64,000 nt of DNA from the NCBI RefSeq assembly GCF_015234305.1, contig NZ_JADGMI010000001.1, positions 558,001 to 622,000 on the forward strand, read 5' to 3'. The notes below the pieces were generated by a model that made no database searches, was not told the origin of the DNA, and saw nothing but the letters and a program-made list of their open reading frames with translations. The number at the start of each line of letters is the position of its first letter. Position 1 is the first letter of the stretch. The stretch comes from Superficieibacter sp. 1612_C1 (lineage in GTDB: Bacteria; Pseudomonadota; Gammaproteobacteria; Enterobacterales; Enterobacteriaceae). A program made the translations under genes and the position numbers. This document shows, piece by piece, positions 19,207-28,280 of this stretch.

Positions 19207-19335
19207 TTAGTGAGAGGATTTATCATCCTGCCGGGGTTTACCGTTGATCATCTCGCACAGCATGTTCAACAGCATCAAGCGTACTTTAAAAGGAGAGTGG
19301 CTAAACACGCGTATACACCTCTGAAATTCGTTCAT
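19207..19335 (-). CDS. mntS: Manganese small protein MntS
   Basis: A 42-codon gene too short for ordinary gene finders. The product starts MNEFQRCIRVFSHSPFK and continues VRLMLLNMLCEMINGKP, nearly the same as E. coli MntS (formerly RybA). MntS raises the intracellular manganese pool by inhibiting the exporter MntP and is repressed by MntR with manganese. A perfect AGGAGGT Shine-Dalgarno (plus strand 19339-19345) precedes the ATG. The gene diverges from mntR, with MntR-type boxes about 60 bases upstream. The position between opgE and mntR is the same as in E. coli. Bases 18929-19206 hold nothing else I can assign. Confidence 0.95.
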   Translation of the reverse strand: MNEFQRCIRVFSHSPFKVRLMLLNMLCEMINGKPRQDDKSSH

Positions 19336-19392
19336 ATGACCTCCTGACCGTTTGCCCCTTCGTCCGTGAAGAGTGACTGCATTACATACAGA

Positions 19393-19408
19393 TATAGCAT
19401 AGGCTATA
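19393..19408. promoter_or_regulatory. MntR box 1
   Basis: TATAGC-ATAG-GCTATA is a perfect palindrome apart from its four-base centre and matches the MntR operator known at E. coli mntH and mntS. The symmetry extends one base on each side. It lies between the divergent mntS and mntR genes, where Mn-MntR would repress mntS. Confidence 0.85.
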
Positions 19409-19411
19409 TTT

Positions 19412-19427
19412 TATAGCTATGGCTAAA
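19412..19427. promoter_or_regulatory. Candidate MntR box 2
   Basis: TATAGC-TATG-GCTAAA has the same half-sites and spacing as box 1, with one mismatch (GCTAAA instead of GCTATA). Its centre is 19 bases, about two helical turns, from box 1, on the mntR side. Confidence 0.5.
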
Positions 19428-19517
19428 AAGTTAATTTTTTGTACTCCCATCACAATCCTATACAATGAGCGTTCTTTACCTGATGCCCCGGGGGTATCGC
19501 ATGAACGAGGAAGCACA

Positions 19518-19991
19518 ATGAGTCGTCGCACGGGAAAACCAACAACAAAAAAAGTGACGCAATTGGTGAATGTTGAAGATCACGTAGAGGGCTTCCGCCA
19601 GGTGCGGGAGGCGCATCGTCGTGAGCTGATTGATGACTACGTTGAGTTAATTTCCGATCTTATCCGCGAAGTGGGCGAGGCGCGTCAGGTGGATATGGCC
19701 GCGCGTCTTGGCGTCTCACAACCCACCGTTGCCAAAATGCTCAAGCGACTGGCGAGCGTTGGACTGATTGAGCAGATCCCGTGGCGCGGCGTCTTCCTGA
19801 CGCCGGAAGGTGAAAAGCTGGCCGAAGAGAGCCGTCAGCGTCATCACATCGTGGAAAACTTCCTGCTGGTGCTGGGCGTCAGCCCGGATACCGCGCGCCG
19901 CGACGCTGAAGGCATCGAACATCACGTCAGCGAAGAAACGCTGGAGAAATTCCACCAGTTCAGCCAGCAACACGGAACGCCCGCTGAATGA
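19518..19991 (+). CDS. mntR: Manganese-responsive regulator MntR
   Basis: A 157-residue DtxR-family metalloregulator (E. coli 155). An N-terminal winged helix-turn-helix ([22 protein letters not shown]) is followed by the metal-binding dimerisation domain with [13 protein letters not shown] and [13 protein letters not shown], which carry the manganese ligands. With Mn2+ it represses mntH and mntS and activates mntP in E. coli. The start at 19518 is chosen for the E. coli-like MSRR beginning. An upstream ATG would add 33 unlike residues. It overlaps ybiR by four bases (ATGA). Confidence 0.96.
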   Translation: MSRRTGKPTTKKVTQLVNVEDHVEGFRQVREAHRRELIDDYVELISDLIREVGEARQVDMAARLGVSQPTVAKMLKRLASVGLIEQIPWRGVFLTPEGEKLAEESRQRHHIVENFLLVLGVSPDTARRDAEGIEHHVSEETLEKFHQFSQQHGTPAE

Positions 19992-21097
19992 ATCTGCCGT
20001 TCCTGCACGCGCTGGCCCGCGATCGTTTCCTGCATCTGCTAATTATCATTGCCATCATTCTCAGTCTGTTTGTCCCGTTTACTCCTGAGCGCTGGCCTGC
20101 CGCCGTGGACTGGCACACCATTATTACCCTCAGTGGTTTAATGTTGCTGACGAAGGGCGTTGAGCGGAGCGGCTGCTTTGACGTGCTGGGACGCAAAATG
20201 GCGCGCCGCTTTGTCACCGTGCGGCAACTGGCGCTGTTTATGCTGTGTGCGGCGGCGCTGCTATCGACGTTTTTAACGAATGACGTGGCGTTGTTCATTG
20301 TGGTGCCGCTGACGTTGACGCTGAAAAAGTGGTGTGAAATCCCGGTTAACCGGCTGATCATCTTTGAAGCGCTGGCGGTCAATGCCGGTTCGCTGCTCAC
20401 GCCCATCGGCAATCCACAAAATATCCTGCTGTGGGGGCGATCCGGTCTCTCGTTTCCGGCGTTTATCTGGCAGATGCTGCCGCTGGCGCTCAGCATGATG
20501 ATCACCCTGCTGGTGCTGTGCTGGCTCGCCTTTCCGTCTCAGGCCCTGCAATTTCGCAGCGGGGACAAATTACCCCAGTGGCAACGGCGGCTGGTCTGGG
20601 GCTGTCTGTTTTTTTACCTGCTGTTTCTCGTGGCGCTGGAGACAAAGCAGGAGTTGTGGGGACTGGGCATTCTGTTTATCGGTTTCCTGATCGTCGCCAG
20701 AGAGGTGGTGCTGAAGGTGGACTGGTCGCTGCTGCTGGTCTTTATCGCCATGTTTATTGACGTTCATCTCCTGACCCAGCTTCCTGTTTTACACAGTCTT
20801 CTGGAACGGGTCGGCGGACTTTCACCGCTTCAGCTCTGGCTGACGGCGATCGGCCTGTCGCAGGTGATCAGTAATGTTCCCTCAACCATTCTGCTGCTGA
20901 ATTATGTGCCGCCGTCCGCGCTGCTGGCGTGGGCGGTCAACATCGGCGGATTTGGTCTGCTGCCGGGCTCGCTGGCGAATCTGATCGCGCTGCGCATGGC
21001 GGGCAACCGGCGTATCTGGTGGCGCTTCCATCTTTATTCTCTGCCGCTGCTGGTGTGGGCAGCGCTTGTCGGATACGGATTATTCCTTGTCAGTTAG
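19988..21097 (+). CDS. ybiR: YbiR, putative anion/arsenite-type inner-membrane transporter
   Basis: A 369-residue membrane protein with about ten transmembrane segments, of the ArsB/NhaD ion-transporter superfamily. Typical stretches are [19 protein letters not shown] and [14 protein letters not shown], which in this family line the transport path. A further conserved motif is [14 protein letters not shown]. coli YbiR is 372 residues and has no proven substrate. It is translationally coupled to mntR by a four-base overlap, a conserved pairing that hints at a link with metal homeostasis (inference). Confidence 0.92.
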   Translation: MNLPFLHALARDRFLHLLIIIAIILSLFVPFTPERWPAAVDWHTIITLSGLMLLTKGVERSGCFDVLGRKMARRFVTVRQLALFMLCAAALLSTFLTNDVALFIVVPLTLTLKKWCEIPVNRLIIFEALAVNAGSLLTPIGNPQNILLWGRSGLSFPAFIWQMLPLALSMMITLLVLCWLAFPSQALQFRSGDKLPQWQRRLVWGCLFFYLLFLVALETKQELWGLGILFIGFLIVAREVVLKVDWSLLLVFIAMFIDVHLLTQLPVLHSLLERVGGLSPLQLWLTAIGLSQVISNVPSTILLLNYVPPSALLAWAVNIGGFGLLPGSLANLIALRMAGNRRIWWRFHLYSLPLLVWAALVGYGLFLVS

Positions 21098-21186
21098 TGC
21101 TGATTTGTCAGTTTTTCCTGGAAAATGTATAGCAACCTCCTAACTTTAGTTATCAGGCCCCATTACGCCGTTAACTGACAGGACCG

Positions 21187-22347
21187 TTGCAACTTATGGC
21201 AGAACAAGACGAAAAACCTGACAACCAGCAGGAAGAAAAAAAAGCGGAAAATCAGCAGGAAGACAAAAAATCCGAAAATCAGGAAGATAATCAGAAGAAG
21301 GACCAGCGCAAGCGTCCGGGTAAAAAGCCACTCATTATTCTTGGCATTGTGGTGATCGTGATGATTATCGTGGCGCTGGTGTGGTGGCTGATGACCCGTA
21401 ATGAGGAAACCACCGATGATGCGTTTACCGATGGCGACGCCGTCACCATCGCGCCGAAGGTCGCAGGTTATGTGACCGATCTGCGGGTGAAAGACAACCA
21501 GCGCGTGAAGAAGGGCGATCTGCTGGTGGTTATCGATCCGCGAGATGCGACGGCCCAGCGCGATCAGGCGAAAGCGCAACTGGGGCTGGCCGAGGCGCAG
21601 CTGCATCAGGCGCAGGCGCAACTGGCGCTCTCTAAAGTTCAGTATCCGGCCCAACGCGATGAAGCGCGGGCGCAGGTGCTGAAGGCACAGGCCGATCAGG
21701 CGAATGCCGAGGCGGCTTACCGTCGTCAGCGCGGTGTCGATCCGCGTGCGACCACCCAACAGAATATTGATTCGGCTAACGCGCAACTGCGCAGCGCCCA
21801 GGCACAGATGGCCAGCGCCAAAGCGCAACTTGAAGTTGCAGAGCAGGTCGAATTGCAGATCCGCCAGCAGGAAACCAACGTTGAAGCGCGCGAGCGTCAG
21901 GTCGATCAGGCCCGCGCCCAGCTCGAAACGGCGGAGCTGAATCTCTCGTGGACCGAAGTCCGCGCGCCGTTTGACGGCTTTGTCACTAAGCGTAACGTGC
22001 AGAACGGCACGCTGGTGCAGGCCGGCACCGCGCTGTTTTCCCTGGTCTCCCCCGATATCTGGATTGTGGCGAACTTCAAAGAGTCGCAGCTGGAACGCCT
22101 GCGTCCGGGGAATAAAGTCAGCATTAAAATTGATGCCTTCGGCGATATGGAACTCGAAGGTCACGTCGACAGTATCCAGCAGGGGAGCGGCTCGAAATTC
22201 GCCGCCTTCCCGTCGGAAAACGCCACCGGCAACTTTGTGAAAATCGTTCAGCGTGTGCCGGTCAAAATCGTCATCGACAAAGGGCTGGATCCGAATCATC
22301 CGCTGCCGCTTGGCCTCTCCGTGGAACCGAAGGTAACGCTGGAATGA
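21187..22347 (+). CDS. HlyD/EmrA-family periplasmic adaptor of a tripartite efflux pump
   Basis: A 386-residue membrane-fusion protein. Residues 1-46 are an unusually long cytoplasmic tail of K/E/N/Q repeats, followed by one transmembrane helix (about 49-69). Then come a barrel-sandwich hybrid (TIAPKVAGYVTDLRVKDNQRVKKGD), a long coiled-coil hairpin (about 115-235, rich in Gln/Ala) and the second lipoyl half (VRAPFDGFV). It bridges an inner-membrane pump to an outer-membrane channel. Start codon choice is unsure: TTG 21187 has AGGA four bases away, while ATG 21196 is further from it. The gene overlaps the following pump gene by four bases. It is close to EmrA in type but is not the emrRAB locus. 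Confidence 0.88.
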   Translation: MQLMAEQDEKPDNQQEEKKAENQQEDKKSENQEDNQKKDQRKRPGKKPLIILGIVVIVMIIVALVWWLMTRNEETTDDAFTDGDAVTIAPKVAGYVTDLRVKDNQRVKKGDLLVVIDPRDATAQRDQAKAQLGLAEAQLHQAQAQLALSKVQYPAQRDEARAQVLKAQADQANAEAAYRRQRGVDPRATTQQNIDSANAQLRSAQAQMASAKAQLEVAEQVELQIRQQETNVEARERQVDQARAQLETAELNLSWTEVRAPFDGFVTKRNVQNGTLVQAGTALFSLVSPDIWIVANFKESQLERLRPGNKVSIKIDAFGDMELEGHVDSIQQGSGSKFAAFPSENATGNFVKIVQRVPVKIVIDKGLDPNHPLPLGLSVEPKVTLE

Positions 22348-23915
22348 CCGACCAGAGCCATGAAAACTGGCGTCCGGCCAGTAATCCGTGGGCGGTGGCA
22401 ATGGTGGTCACCCTCGCGGTATTTATGGAGATCCTTGATACCACGATCGTGAACGTGGCGCTGCCGCACGTCGCCGGATCGCTGTCGGCCAGCTACGATG
22501 AATCCACCTGGGTGCTGACCAGCTATCTGGTGGCGAACGGTATCGTGCTCCCCATTTCTGCCTTCCTCAGCCGCGTTTTTGGCCGCAAACAGTTCTTCCT
22601 GATCTGTATTGTGATGTTCACCATCTGCTCCTTCCTGTGCGGGATCGCCACCGAACTGTGGCAAATCATCCTGTTTCGTATTATGCAGGGCTTTTTCGGT
22701 GGTGGGCTCCAGCCGACCCAGCAGTCGGTGCTGCTGGATTATTTTAAGCCGGAAGATCGCGGTAAGGCATTTGGCCTGTCGTCGATTGCGATTATTGTGG
22801 CCCCGGTGCTGGGCCCGACGCTCGGTGGCTGGATCACCGATAACTACTCCTGGCGCTGGGTGTTTTTCATTAACATTCCGGTCGGCATCGTAACCGTACT
22901 GGCGATTTATCAGTTGCTGGAAGATCCGCCGTGGGAGCGTAAATCCGAAGAGAAATTAAGCATCGACTGGACCGGGATCGGCCTGATTGCCCTGGGGCTT
23001 GGCTGCCTGCAAGTGATGCTCGATCGCGGCGAGGATGAAGACTGGTTCTACTCTAACTTTATCTGCACCTTTGCGGTGCTGACGCTTATCGGCATTATTG
23101 GCGCGATATACTGGCTACTCTACGCCCGCAAACCGGTGGTCGACCTGCGCTGTATGGCGGATAAAAACTTTGCCGTCTCCAGCCTGCTGATGGCAGGGAT
23201 GGCGATGATCCTCTACGGTAGCTCGGTGGTGATCCCGCAGCTGGCGCAGCAGGATTTGGGCTATACGGCAACCTGGTCGGGACTGGTGCTTTCGCCGGGC
23301 GCGGTGCTGATTGTGCTGACCATTCCGCTGGTGCTTAAGCTGATGCCGGTGGTGCAGACCCGCTATATCATTGCGTTTGGTTTCTTTCTGCTGGGGGCCG
23401 CCTTCTTCTGGTCGCGAACGCTGACGCCGGACGTCGACTTTGAAACGCTGGTGCTGTTCCGCAGCGCGCAGTCGCTGGGGCTGGGCTTCCTGTTCGTGCC
23501 GCTGACCACCATCGCCTTTATTACCATTCCGCGCCAGCTTAACGCCGACGCCTCGGCGCTGTTTACCATGTTCCGTAACGTGGCGGGGTCGGTCGGCATT
23601 TCGCTCTCCACCGCAGCGATCACCGAGCGGGCACAGGCGCACAGCGCCCATCTGGCTTATCACACCAGCCCGTTCAACGAACAGTTTCAGCAGGCGATCC
23701 GCCAGTCGGCGCAGGCCATTCGTGATTTTACCGGGCTGGTGGGCGATCCAATCAGTCTCGCCACCGGACAGATGTACCAGACGATGATTGAGCAGTCGCG
23801 CATTCTGGCCTATATCGACGTCTTTACGATCCTTAGCGTGGTTGCGCTACTGTTGATCCCTTTTTGTCTACTGCTGTCACCGGTGAAGAGTGAAGGCAGC
23901 GCAGGAGCACATTAA
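22344..23915 (+). CDS. EmrB-like DHA2-family drug:H+ antiporter
   Basis: A 523-residue major facilitator with 14 transmembrane segments (DHA2 family). Motif D1 is LDTTIVNVALPHVAGS, motif A is the SRVFGRKQFF loop, and motif C is VLGPTLGGW. It moves drugs or other hydrophobic compounds from the cytoplasm into the attached adaptor and outer-membrane channel, driven by protons. The ATG overlaps the adaptor stop codon and the outer-membrane gene starts one base after its stop, so the three are one translational unit. The substrate is unknown. Confidence 0.92.
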   Translation: MTDQSHENWRPASNPWAVAMVVTLAVFMEILDTTIVNVALPHVAGSLSASYDESTWVLTSYLVANGIVLPISAFLSRVFGRKQFFLICIVMFTICSFLCGIATELWQIILFRIMQGFFGGGLQPTQQSVLLDYFKPEDRGKAFGLSSIAIIVAPVLGPTLGGWITDNYSWRWVFFINIPVGIVTVLAIYQLLEDPPWERKSEEKLSIDWTGIGLIALGLGCLQVMLDRGEDEDWFYSNFICTFAVLTLIGIIGAIYWLLYARKPVVDLRCMADKNFAVSSLLMAGMAMILYGSSVVIPQLAQQDLGYTATWSGLVLSPGAVLIVLTIPLVLKLMPVVQTRYIIAFGFFLLGAAFFWSRTLTPDVDFETLVLFRSAQSLGLGFLFVPLTTIAFITIPRQLNADASALFTMFRNVAGSVGISLSTAAITERAQAHSAHLAYHTSPFNEQFQQAIRQSAQAIRDFTGLVGDPISLATGQMYQTMIEQSRILAYIDVFTILSVVALLLIPFCLLLSPVKSEGSAGAH

Positions 23916-23916
23916 T

Positions 23917-25443
23917 ATGCACAGACGCAACATTTTCTCCCTGACCGTGATGGCGCTGATGGTGGCAGGGTGCAGCGTGGGACCCGACTACAAGACGGCA
24001 GTGCCGCAGACGCCAGCCCGCTGGAATGATGCGGGCAGCAGCGATGTGCCGTCGCAAACCCGGCCCCAGGCAGTTGATCCGCGCTGGTGGACAACCTTTA
24101 ACTCACCGCAGCTGAATAGCCTTATAGAGCGGGCGATTGCGGGCAATCTGTCACTGCAACAGTCGGTGTTGCGTATTGCCGGGGCGCGTGAGCAGTTGAA
24201 TCAGGCCGGCGGCGCATTTATGCCTTCGGTTAACGGCAACTTACAGGCCACCCGGCAGCAGCTGGGACTAAAAGGCGAGCTGGAATCGCATGATGTCTAC
24301 GGCCAGCTCGATGATGTCGACCCGGAACTGCGTAGTGCGCTGGGACCATTGACCCAGCCAATCAACCTCTATCAGGGGAGCTTTGACGCGCAGTGGGAAC
24401 TGGATTTATGGGGTAAAGTTCGCCGCCAGGTGGAAGCCGCGGATGCGCAACAGCAGGCGGCCATTGAGCAGCGTAACGACGCGCTGGTGTCGCTGGAGGC
24501 GGAGGTCGCCCGTGCGTGGCTGCAACTGCGCGGCGCACAAAGCATCATCCATACCATGAATACGCAGATTGCCACCGCGCAGCAGACGCTGGAGCTGACC
24601 GAAAACCGCCAGCGCGGCGGGCTGTCGCCGCAAATGGACGTGGAAAACGCCCGCGCCCAGTTGGGTAATCTCGAAGCGCAATTGCCGCAGTATCAGGCGC
24701 AGCAGCGTCAGGCGATGAACGCCCTTGCCGTATTACTGGGGAAAGCGCCCGGCACGCTGGATAACGAACTGCGCGGTGAACAGCCGCTGCCGCCGCTGCC
24801 GAATATCGTCAAAACCGGTATTCCGTCAACGCTGGCGCGTCGGCGTCCTGACGTGCGAGAGGCGGAGGCTAATCTGCATGCCGCCACCGCGCAAATCGGC
24901 GTTTCTGTCGCCCAGTTATTCCCCAGCCTGACCTTAAGCGGCCAGTTTGGCATGCGTAACAGCGAGGCCGACTGGTTGACCGACTGGAGCAGCCATTTCT
25001 ATAGCTTTGGCCCGCAGGTCTCGATCCCTATTTTCCAGGGCGGACGTCTGGTCTCCAGCGTCAAACTGGCGCGCGCGCAGCAGGGGGCAAGCGTACTGCA
25101 ATATCGTCAGACGGTACTCACCGCGCTGAACGATGTGGAAAATGCGCTGGTCAGCTACCGCAGCGATCAGCAGCAGGAGCAGGGGCTGGATAAGACCATC
25201 GAAGCGCTACAGAACGCCTTTAATCTGGCCAGCGACAGCTACCGTCAGGGGCTGGCGACCTTTATTGACGTGCTGGATGCCCAGCGACAATTGGCGCAGG
25301 CGGAACAGCAGCGCGCGCAGGCGAAAGTGCAGAGCAGTCTTGACCTGGTCGCCCTGTATAAGGCGCTGGGCGGCGGCTGGGAACCTTACCAGACCGTGCG
25401 CCTGCCAGACTATTCCGTCTTCGGCGACGCGCCGCGCGGATAA
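23917..25443 (+). CDS. NodT/OprM-family outer membrane efflux lipoprotein
   Basis: A 508-residue outer-membrane factor of the TolC superfamily. The signal peptide ends in the lipobox VAGC, giving a lipidated Cys19 (VAGCSVGPDYK is the standard start of the family). Two repeated OEP domains follow, with conserved LARRRPDVREAEANL and RQGLATFIDVLDAQRQL. It forms the trimeric channel that completes an EmrAB-type pump, so this system carries its own outlet instead of using TolC. The ATG at 23917 has AGGAG nine bases away. The end has no obvious terminator before the next gene. Confidence 0.93.
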   Translation: MHRRNIFSLTVMALMVAGCSVGPDYKTAVPQTPARWNDAGSSDVPSQTRPQAVDPRWWTTFNSPQLNSLIERAIAGNLSLQQSVLRIAGAREQLNQAGGAFMPSVNGNLQATRQQLGLKGELESHDVYGQLDDVDPELRSALGPLTQPINLYQGSFDAQWELDLWGKVRRQVEAADAQQQAAIEQRNDALVSLEAEVARAWLQLRGAQSIIHTMNTQIATAQQTLELTENRQRGGLSPQMDVENARAQLGNLEAQLPQYQAQQRQAMNALAVLLGKAPGTLDNELRGEQPLPPLPNIVKTGIPSTLARRRPDVREAEANLHAATAQIGVSVAQLFPSLTLSGQFGMRNSEADWLTDWSSHFYSFGPQVSIPIFQGGRLVSSVKLARAQQGASVLQYRQTVLTALNDVENALVSYRSDQQQEQGLDKTIEALQNAFNLASDSYRQGLATFIDVLDAQRQLAQAEQQRAQAKVQSSLDLVALYKALGGGWEPYQTVRLPDYSVFGDAPRG

Positions 25444-25549
25444 TTTCAGAGGATTGGGCAAGAAAAGGACAGGAACGCCACATTCGCAATGGCCCCCTGA
25501 CGGTTATAACTATGGGGTACTCACGTTATCATCCTGAAAGGAGAGTCCT

Positions 25550-26587
25550 GTGCGATATCAAAAACTTGGCAATACCGGTCTGTTTGTCTCTGAGCTGTGC
25601 CTCGGCACCATGACCTTTGGCGGCGAAGAGGGGATGTGGGGGAAGATTGGTCAGTTACGTCAGGCTGAGGCGGAAAAACTGGTCGGCACCGCGCTGGAGG
25701 CGGGGATCAATTTTATTGATACGGCGAATGTTTATTCAGAAGGCCGCTCGGAGGAGATCACCGGTCAGGCGTTGAAAAACCTGAAGATCCCGCGTGAAGA
25801 TGTGGTGGTGGCCACCAAAGTGTTCGGCGAAACCGGCACCAAAGGCGTGAACTCGCGTGGCAGTTCACGCTATCACATTATCAATAGCGTGAAGGAGAGC
25901 CTGCGCCGTCTGCAACTCGATCATATTGACCTCTATCAACTGCACGGTTTTGACCCGGCGACGCCGATGGAAGAGACCCTGTACGCGCTGGATAACCTGG
26001 TGCAGCACGGTCACGTGCGCTATATCGGCGTGTCGAACTGGGCAGCGTGGCAAATCACCAAAGCGCTGGGGATTTCCGAGCGCAAAGGACTGGCGCGTTT
26101 CGCGTCGCTCCAGGCGTATTACACCATCGCCGGACGCGATCTGGAGCGTGAACTGGTGCCGATGATGCAGAGCGAAGGGGTCGGGCTGATGGTCTGGAGT
26201 CCGCTGGCAGGTGGCCTGCTGAGTGGTAAATACAGCCGCGACGGCGGAAGTGAAGCCGGTAGCCGCCGCCAGGAATTTGACTTCCCGCCGGTGGAGAGCG
26301 ATCGCGCGTTTGATTGCGTCGATGTGATGCGTAATATCGCCGACAGCAAAGGCGTATCGGTAGCGCAAATCGCGCTGGCATGGCTGTTACATCAACCGGT
26401 GGTCAGCAGTGTGATTATCGGGGCGAAGCGCCCTGAACAGCTGACCGATAACATTGCCGCCACGGCGATCCGTCTCAGCGAAGAGGAGCTTAAACAGCTT
26501 GATGCGGTCAGTGCGCTGCCGCGGGAATATCCCGGCTGGATGCTGGAGCGGCAGGGCGAATATCGCCGTAATCAGCTGAAAGGGTAA
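25550..26587 (+). CDS. Aldo/keto reductase
   Basis: A 345-residue NADPH-dependent (beta/alpha)8 oxidoreductase. The catalytic tetrad is complete: Asp57 and Tyr62 (FIDTANVYSEG), Lys90 (VVATKVFG) and His132 (LYQLHGFD). The cofactor end contains VIIGAKRPEQL. Such enzymes reduce aldehydes and ketones, often reactive carbonyls. The natural substrate is unknown. The start is a GTG behind AAAGGAGAG at 25538-25546. It lies 107 bases after the efflux operon and has its own terminator. A shared detoxification role with the pump is possible but only inferred. Confidence 0.9.
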   Translation: MRYQKLGNTGLFVSELCLGTMTFGGEEGMWGKIGQLRQAEAEKLVGTALEAGINFIDTANVYSEGRSEEITGQALKNLKIPREDVVVATKVFGETGTKGVNSRGSSRYHIINSVKESLRRLQLDHIDLYQLHGFDPATPMEETLYALDNLVQHGHVRYIGVSNWAAWQITKALGISERKGLARFASLQAYYTIAGRDLERELVPMMQSEGVGLMVWSPLAGGLLSGKYSRDGGSEAGSRRQEFDFPPVESDRAFDCVDVMRNIADSKGVSVAQIALAWLLHQPVVSSVIIGAKRPEQLTDNIAATAIRLSEEELKQLDAVSALPREYPGWMLERQGEYRRNQLKG

Positions 26588-26651
26588 CGCGTTACGTTGT
26601 GGCCGCGGGCCTGCATTCCTGGTAATACGTTGATTTCAGAGGAAACGTAGA

Positions 26652-26675
26652 CCGGATAAGCGTAGCGCCATCCGG
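26652..26675. repeat. REP-type palindrome
   Basis: CCGGAT and ATCCGG with inner GCG/CGC pairing (CCGGATAAGCGTAGCGCC core) form the classic enterobacterial REP shape, 64 bases after the aldo/keto reductase stop. Confidence 0.75.
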
Positions 26676-26717
26676 CAAATCACCACCGGGGCAGGCATTA
26701 TCCGTTTCACCAACACC

Positions 26718-26745
26718 GCCCGGCTTTCGCCGGGCTTTTCTTTTG
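26718..26745 (+). terminator. Intrinsic terminator of the aldo/keto reductase gene
   Basis: GCCCGGC-TTTC-GCCGGGC (26718-26735) is a perfect seven-pair stem followed by TTTTCTTTTG, the standard terminator form. Confidence 0.9.
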
Positions 26746-26817
26746 CCGATCGCCACGATCTTTTCGAATCCGCTCACATTTTCGTCCATTACTTTTTGCC
26801 AGCCTGGGCTTTATGGG

Positions 26818-26835
26818 TATATGACTAGTCATATA
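26818..26835. promoter_or_regulatory. Perfect 18-base palindrome, likely operator of the beta-glucoside operon
   Basis: TATATGACTAGTCATATA is its own exact reverse complement. It lies 39 bases before the GH1 start. The core GACTAGTC fits GntR/HutC-type sites, and a GntR/UTRA gene closes the same operon (29663-30379), so autoregulation is likely. Confidence 0.7.
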
Positions 26836-26874
26836 GTTTAAATGACTTTACATATACGCACGAGGAGCCAGTAA

Positions 26875-28251
26875 ATGACAAAAAAATTAGCTGACGGTTT
26901 TTTATGGGGAAATTCAGTCTCCAGCATGCAGACTGAGGGTGCCTGGAACGAAGGGGGAAAAGGGATGTCGGTTTACGATATTCGCGAGGCCAGCGAATTC
27001 GCCTCTGACTGGAAAGTGGCGACGGACTCTTATCACCGCTACCGGGAAGATTTCGACCACATGCAAAACCTGGGCATGAACTGCTACCGTTTCCAGATCT
27101 CATGGAGCCGGGTGTGCCCGCAGGGTGACGGTGAGTTTAATGAAGAGGGCATCGCGTTTTACGACCGCTTTATCAACGATCTCCTCGCCCGTGGTATTGA
27201 ACCGATGGTATGTCTTTACCATTTTGATATGCCGTTAGCGCTGGCCGAGCAGTACAACGGCTTCACCGACCGCCGGGTGATGGACGCGTTTATCCGTTAT
27301 GGCCAGCAGATGATCGATCGCTTCGGTGACCGGGTGAAATACTGGCTCACCTTCAACGAGCAGAATATTTTTCACATGCCGGAAGCGTTTAAGGTCTCGG
27401 GCTACCTGCGCGGAGATAAAACGCTGCGCGACCTGTATCTGATCCAGCATCACACCATGATGGCCCACGTCCATTTGACGCAATACCTGCACGACACCAA
27501 ACCGGGCAAGCTGATGGGTGGCATGCTGGCGCATCAGTTGATTTACCCGGCCACCTGCAAACCGCGTGATATCTTTTGCGCTCAACAGTTCGATGAATTC
27601 CTGAATCAAAACCTGCTGCGGGTATACGCGGGAGAAGGGTACAGCCCGGAAGTGCTGGCGGTGGTGAAACGGGAAGGGTTCGAAGATATCTATCGAGAAG
27701 ACGATCTTGCCCTGCTGCCGACGGTGAAAAACGATTTTATGGCCTTCAGCTATTATGCCAGTCGAACCCTGGACAGCGACGCTATCCCGGAAAATACGCC
27801 AGTAAATGATTACCTGCTGCACGGCGATAAGCCTAACCCGTGGCTGAAAGCAACGGAGTGGAACTGGCAAATCGATCCGCTGGGTTTTCGCACTATCATC
27901 ACCCGTTACTACAACGACTGGCGTCTGCCGGTTTTCCCGATTGAAAACGGTATCGGCGTGATTGAATCCTGGGACGGCGTCAACATGATTGAAGATGACT
28001 ACCGCATCGACTATCACCGTGAGCATATCAACGCTATGAAAGCGGCCATTTTTGAGGATGGGGCACAGGTAATTGGCTATCTCGGCTGGGGACTGATCGA
28101 CATTCTCAGTTCTCAGGGCGATATGCGTAAGCGTTACGGCGTGGTGTACGTCAACCGTGAAAACCACGACCTGAAGGACCTCAAGCGGGTGCCGAAGAAA
28201 AGTTACGCCTGGTTACAACAGGTGATTCACAGTAATGGCGAGAAAATGTAG
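26875..28251 (+). CDS. GH1 6-phospho-beta-glucosidase
   Basis: A 458-residue glycoside hydrolase family 1 enzyme that splits beta-glucoside 6-phosphates made by a PTS. The acid/base is Glu162 in TFNEQN, and the nucleophile is Glu357 in FPIENG. The phosphate-binding signature of 6-phospho enzymes is present: Ser413, Lys419 and Tyr421 in SSQGDMRKRYG. ACGAGGAG precedes the ATG. It is the first gene of an operon with a lactose/cellobiose-type EIIC and a GntR regulator, and a perfect palindrome lies in its promoter region. Likely substrates are cellobiose-, salicin- or arbutin-type phosphates (inference). Confidence 0.93.
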   Translation: MTKKLADGFLWGNSVSSMQTEGAWNEGGKGMSVYDIREASEFASDWKVATDSYHRYREDFDHMQNLGMNCYRFQISWSRVCPQGDGEFNEEGIAFYDRFINDLLARGIEPMVCLYHFDMPLALAEQYNGFTDRRVMDAFIRYGQQMIDRFGDRVKYWLTFNEQNIFHMPEAFKVSGYLRGDKTLRDLYLIQHHTMMAHVHLTQYLHDTKPGKLMGGMLAHQLIYPATCKPRDIFCAQQFDEFLNQNLLRVYAGEGYSPEVLAVVKREGFEDIYREDDLALLPTVKNDFMAFSYYASRTLDSDAIPENTPVNDYLLHGDKPNPWLKATEWNWQIDPLGFRTIITRYYNDWRLPVFPIENGIGVIESWDGVNMIEDDYRIDYHREHINAMKAAIFEDGAQVIGYLGWGLIDILSSQGDMRKRYGVVYVNRENHDLKDLKRVPKKSYAWLQQVIHSNGEKM

Positions 28252-28280
28252 TTCACTGCCAAACCGGGTTTGTACTGATG

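Noticed and set aside
21163-22401. 412-codon minus-strand ORF
   Set aside because: It is antisense to the adaptor gene in a GC-skewed coding frame. The plus-strand protein has clear HlyD domains and the antisense product is a low-complexity Arg/His/Leu sequence.
27235-28167. 310-codon minus-strand ORF opposite the GH1 gene
   Set aside because: Shadow of a gene with intact catalytic residues; no ribosome site.
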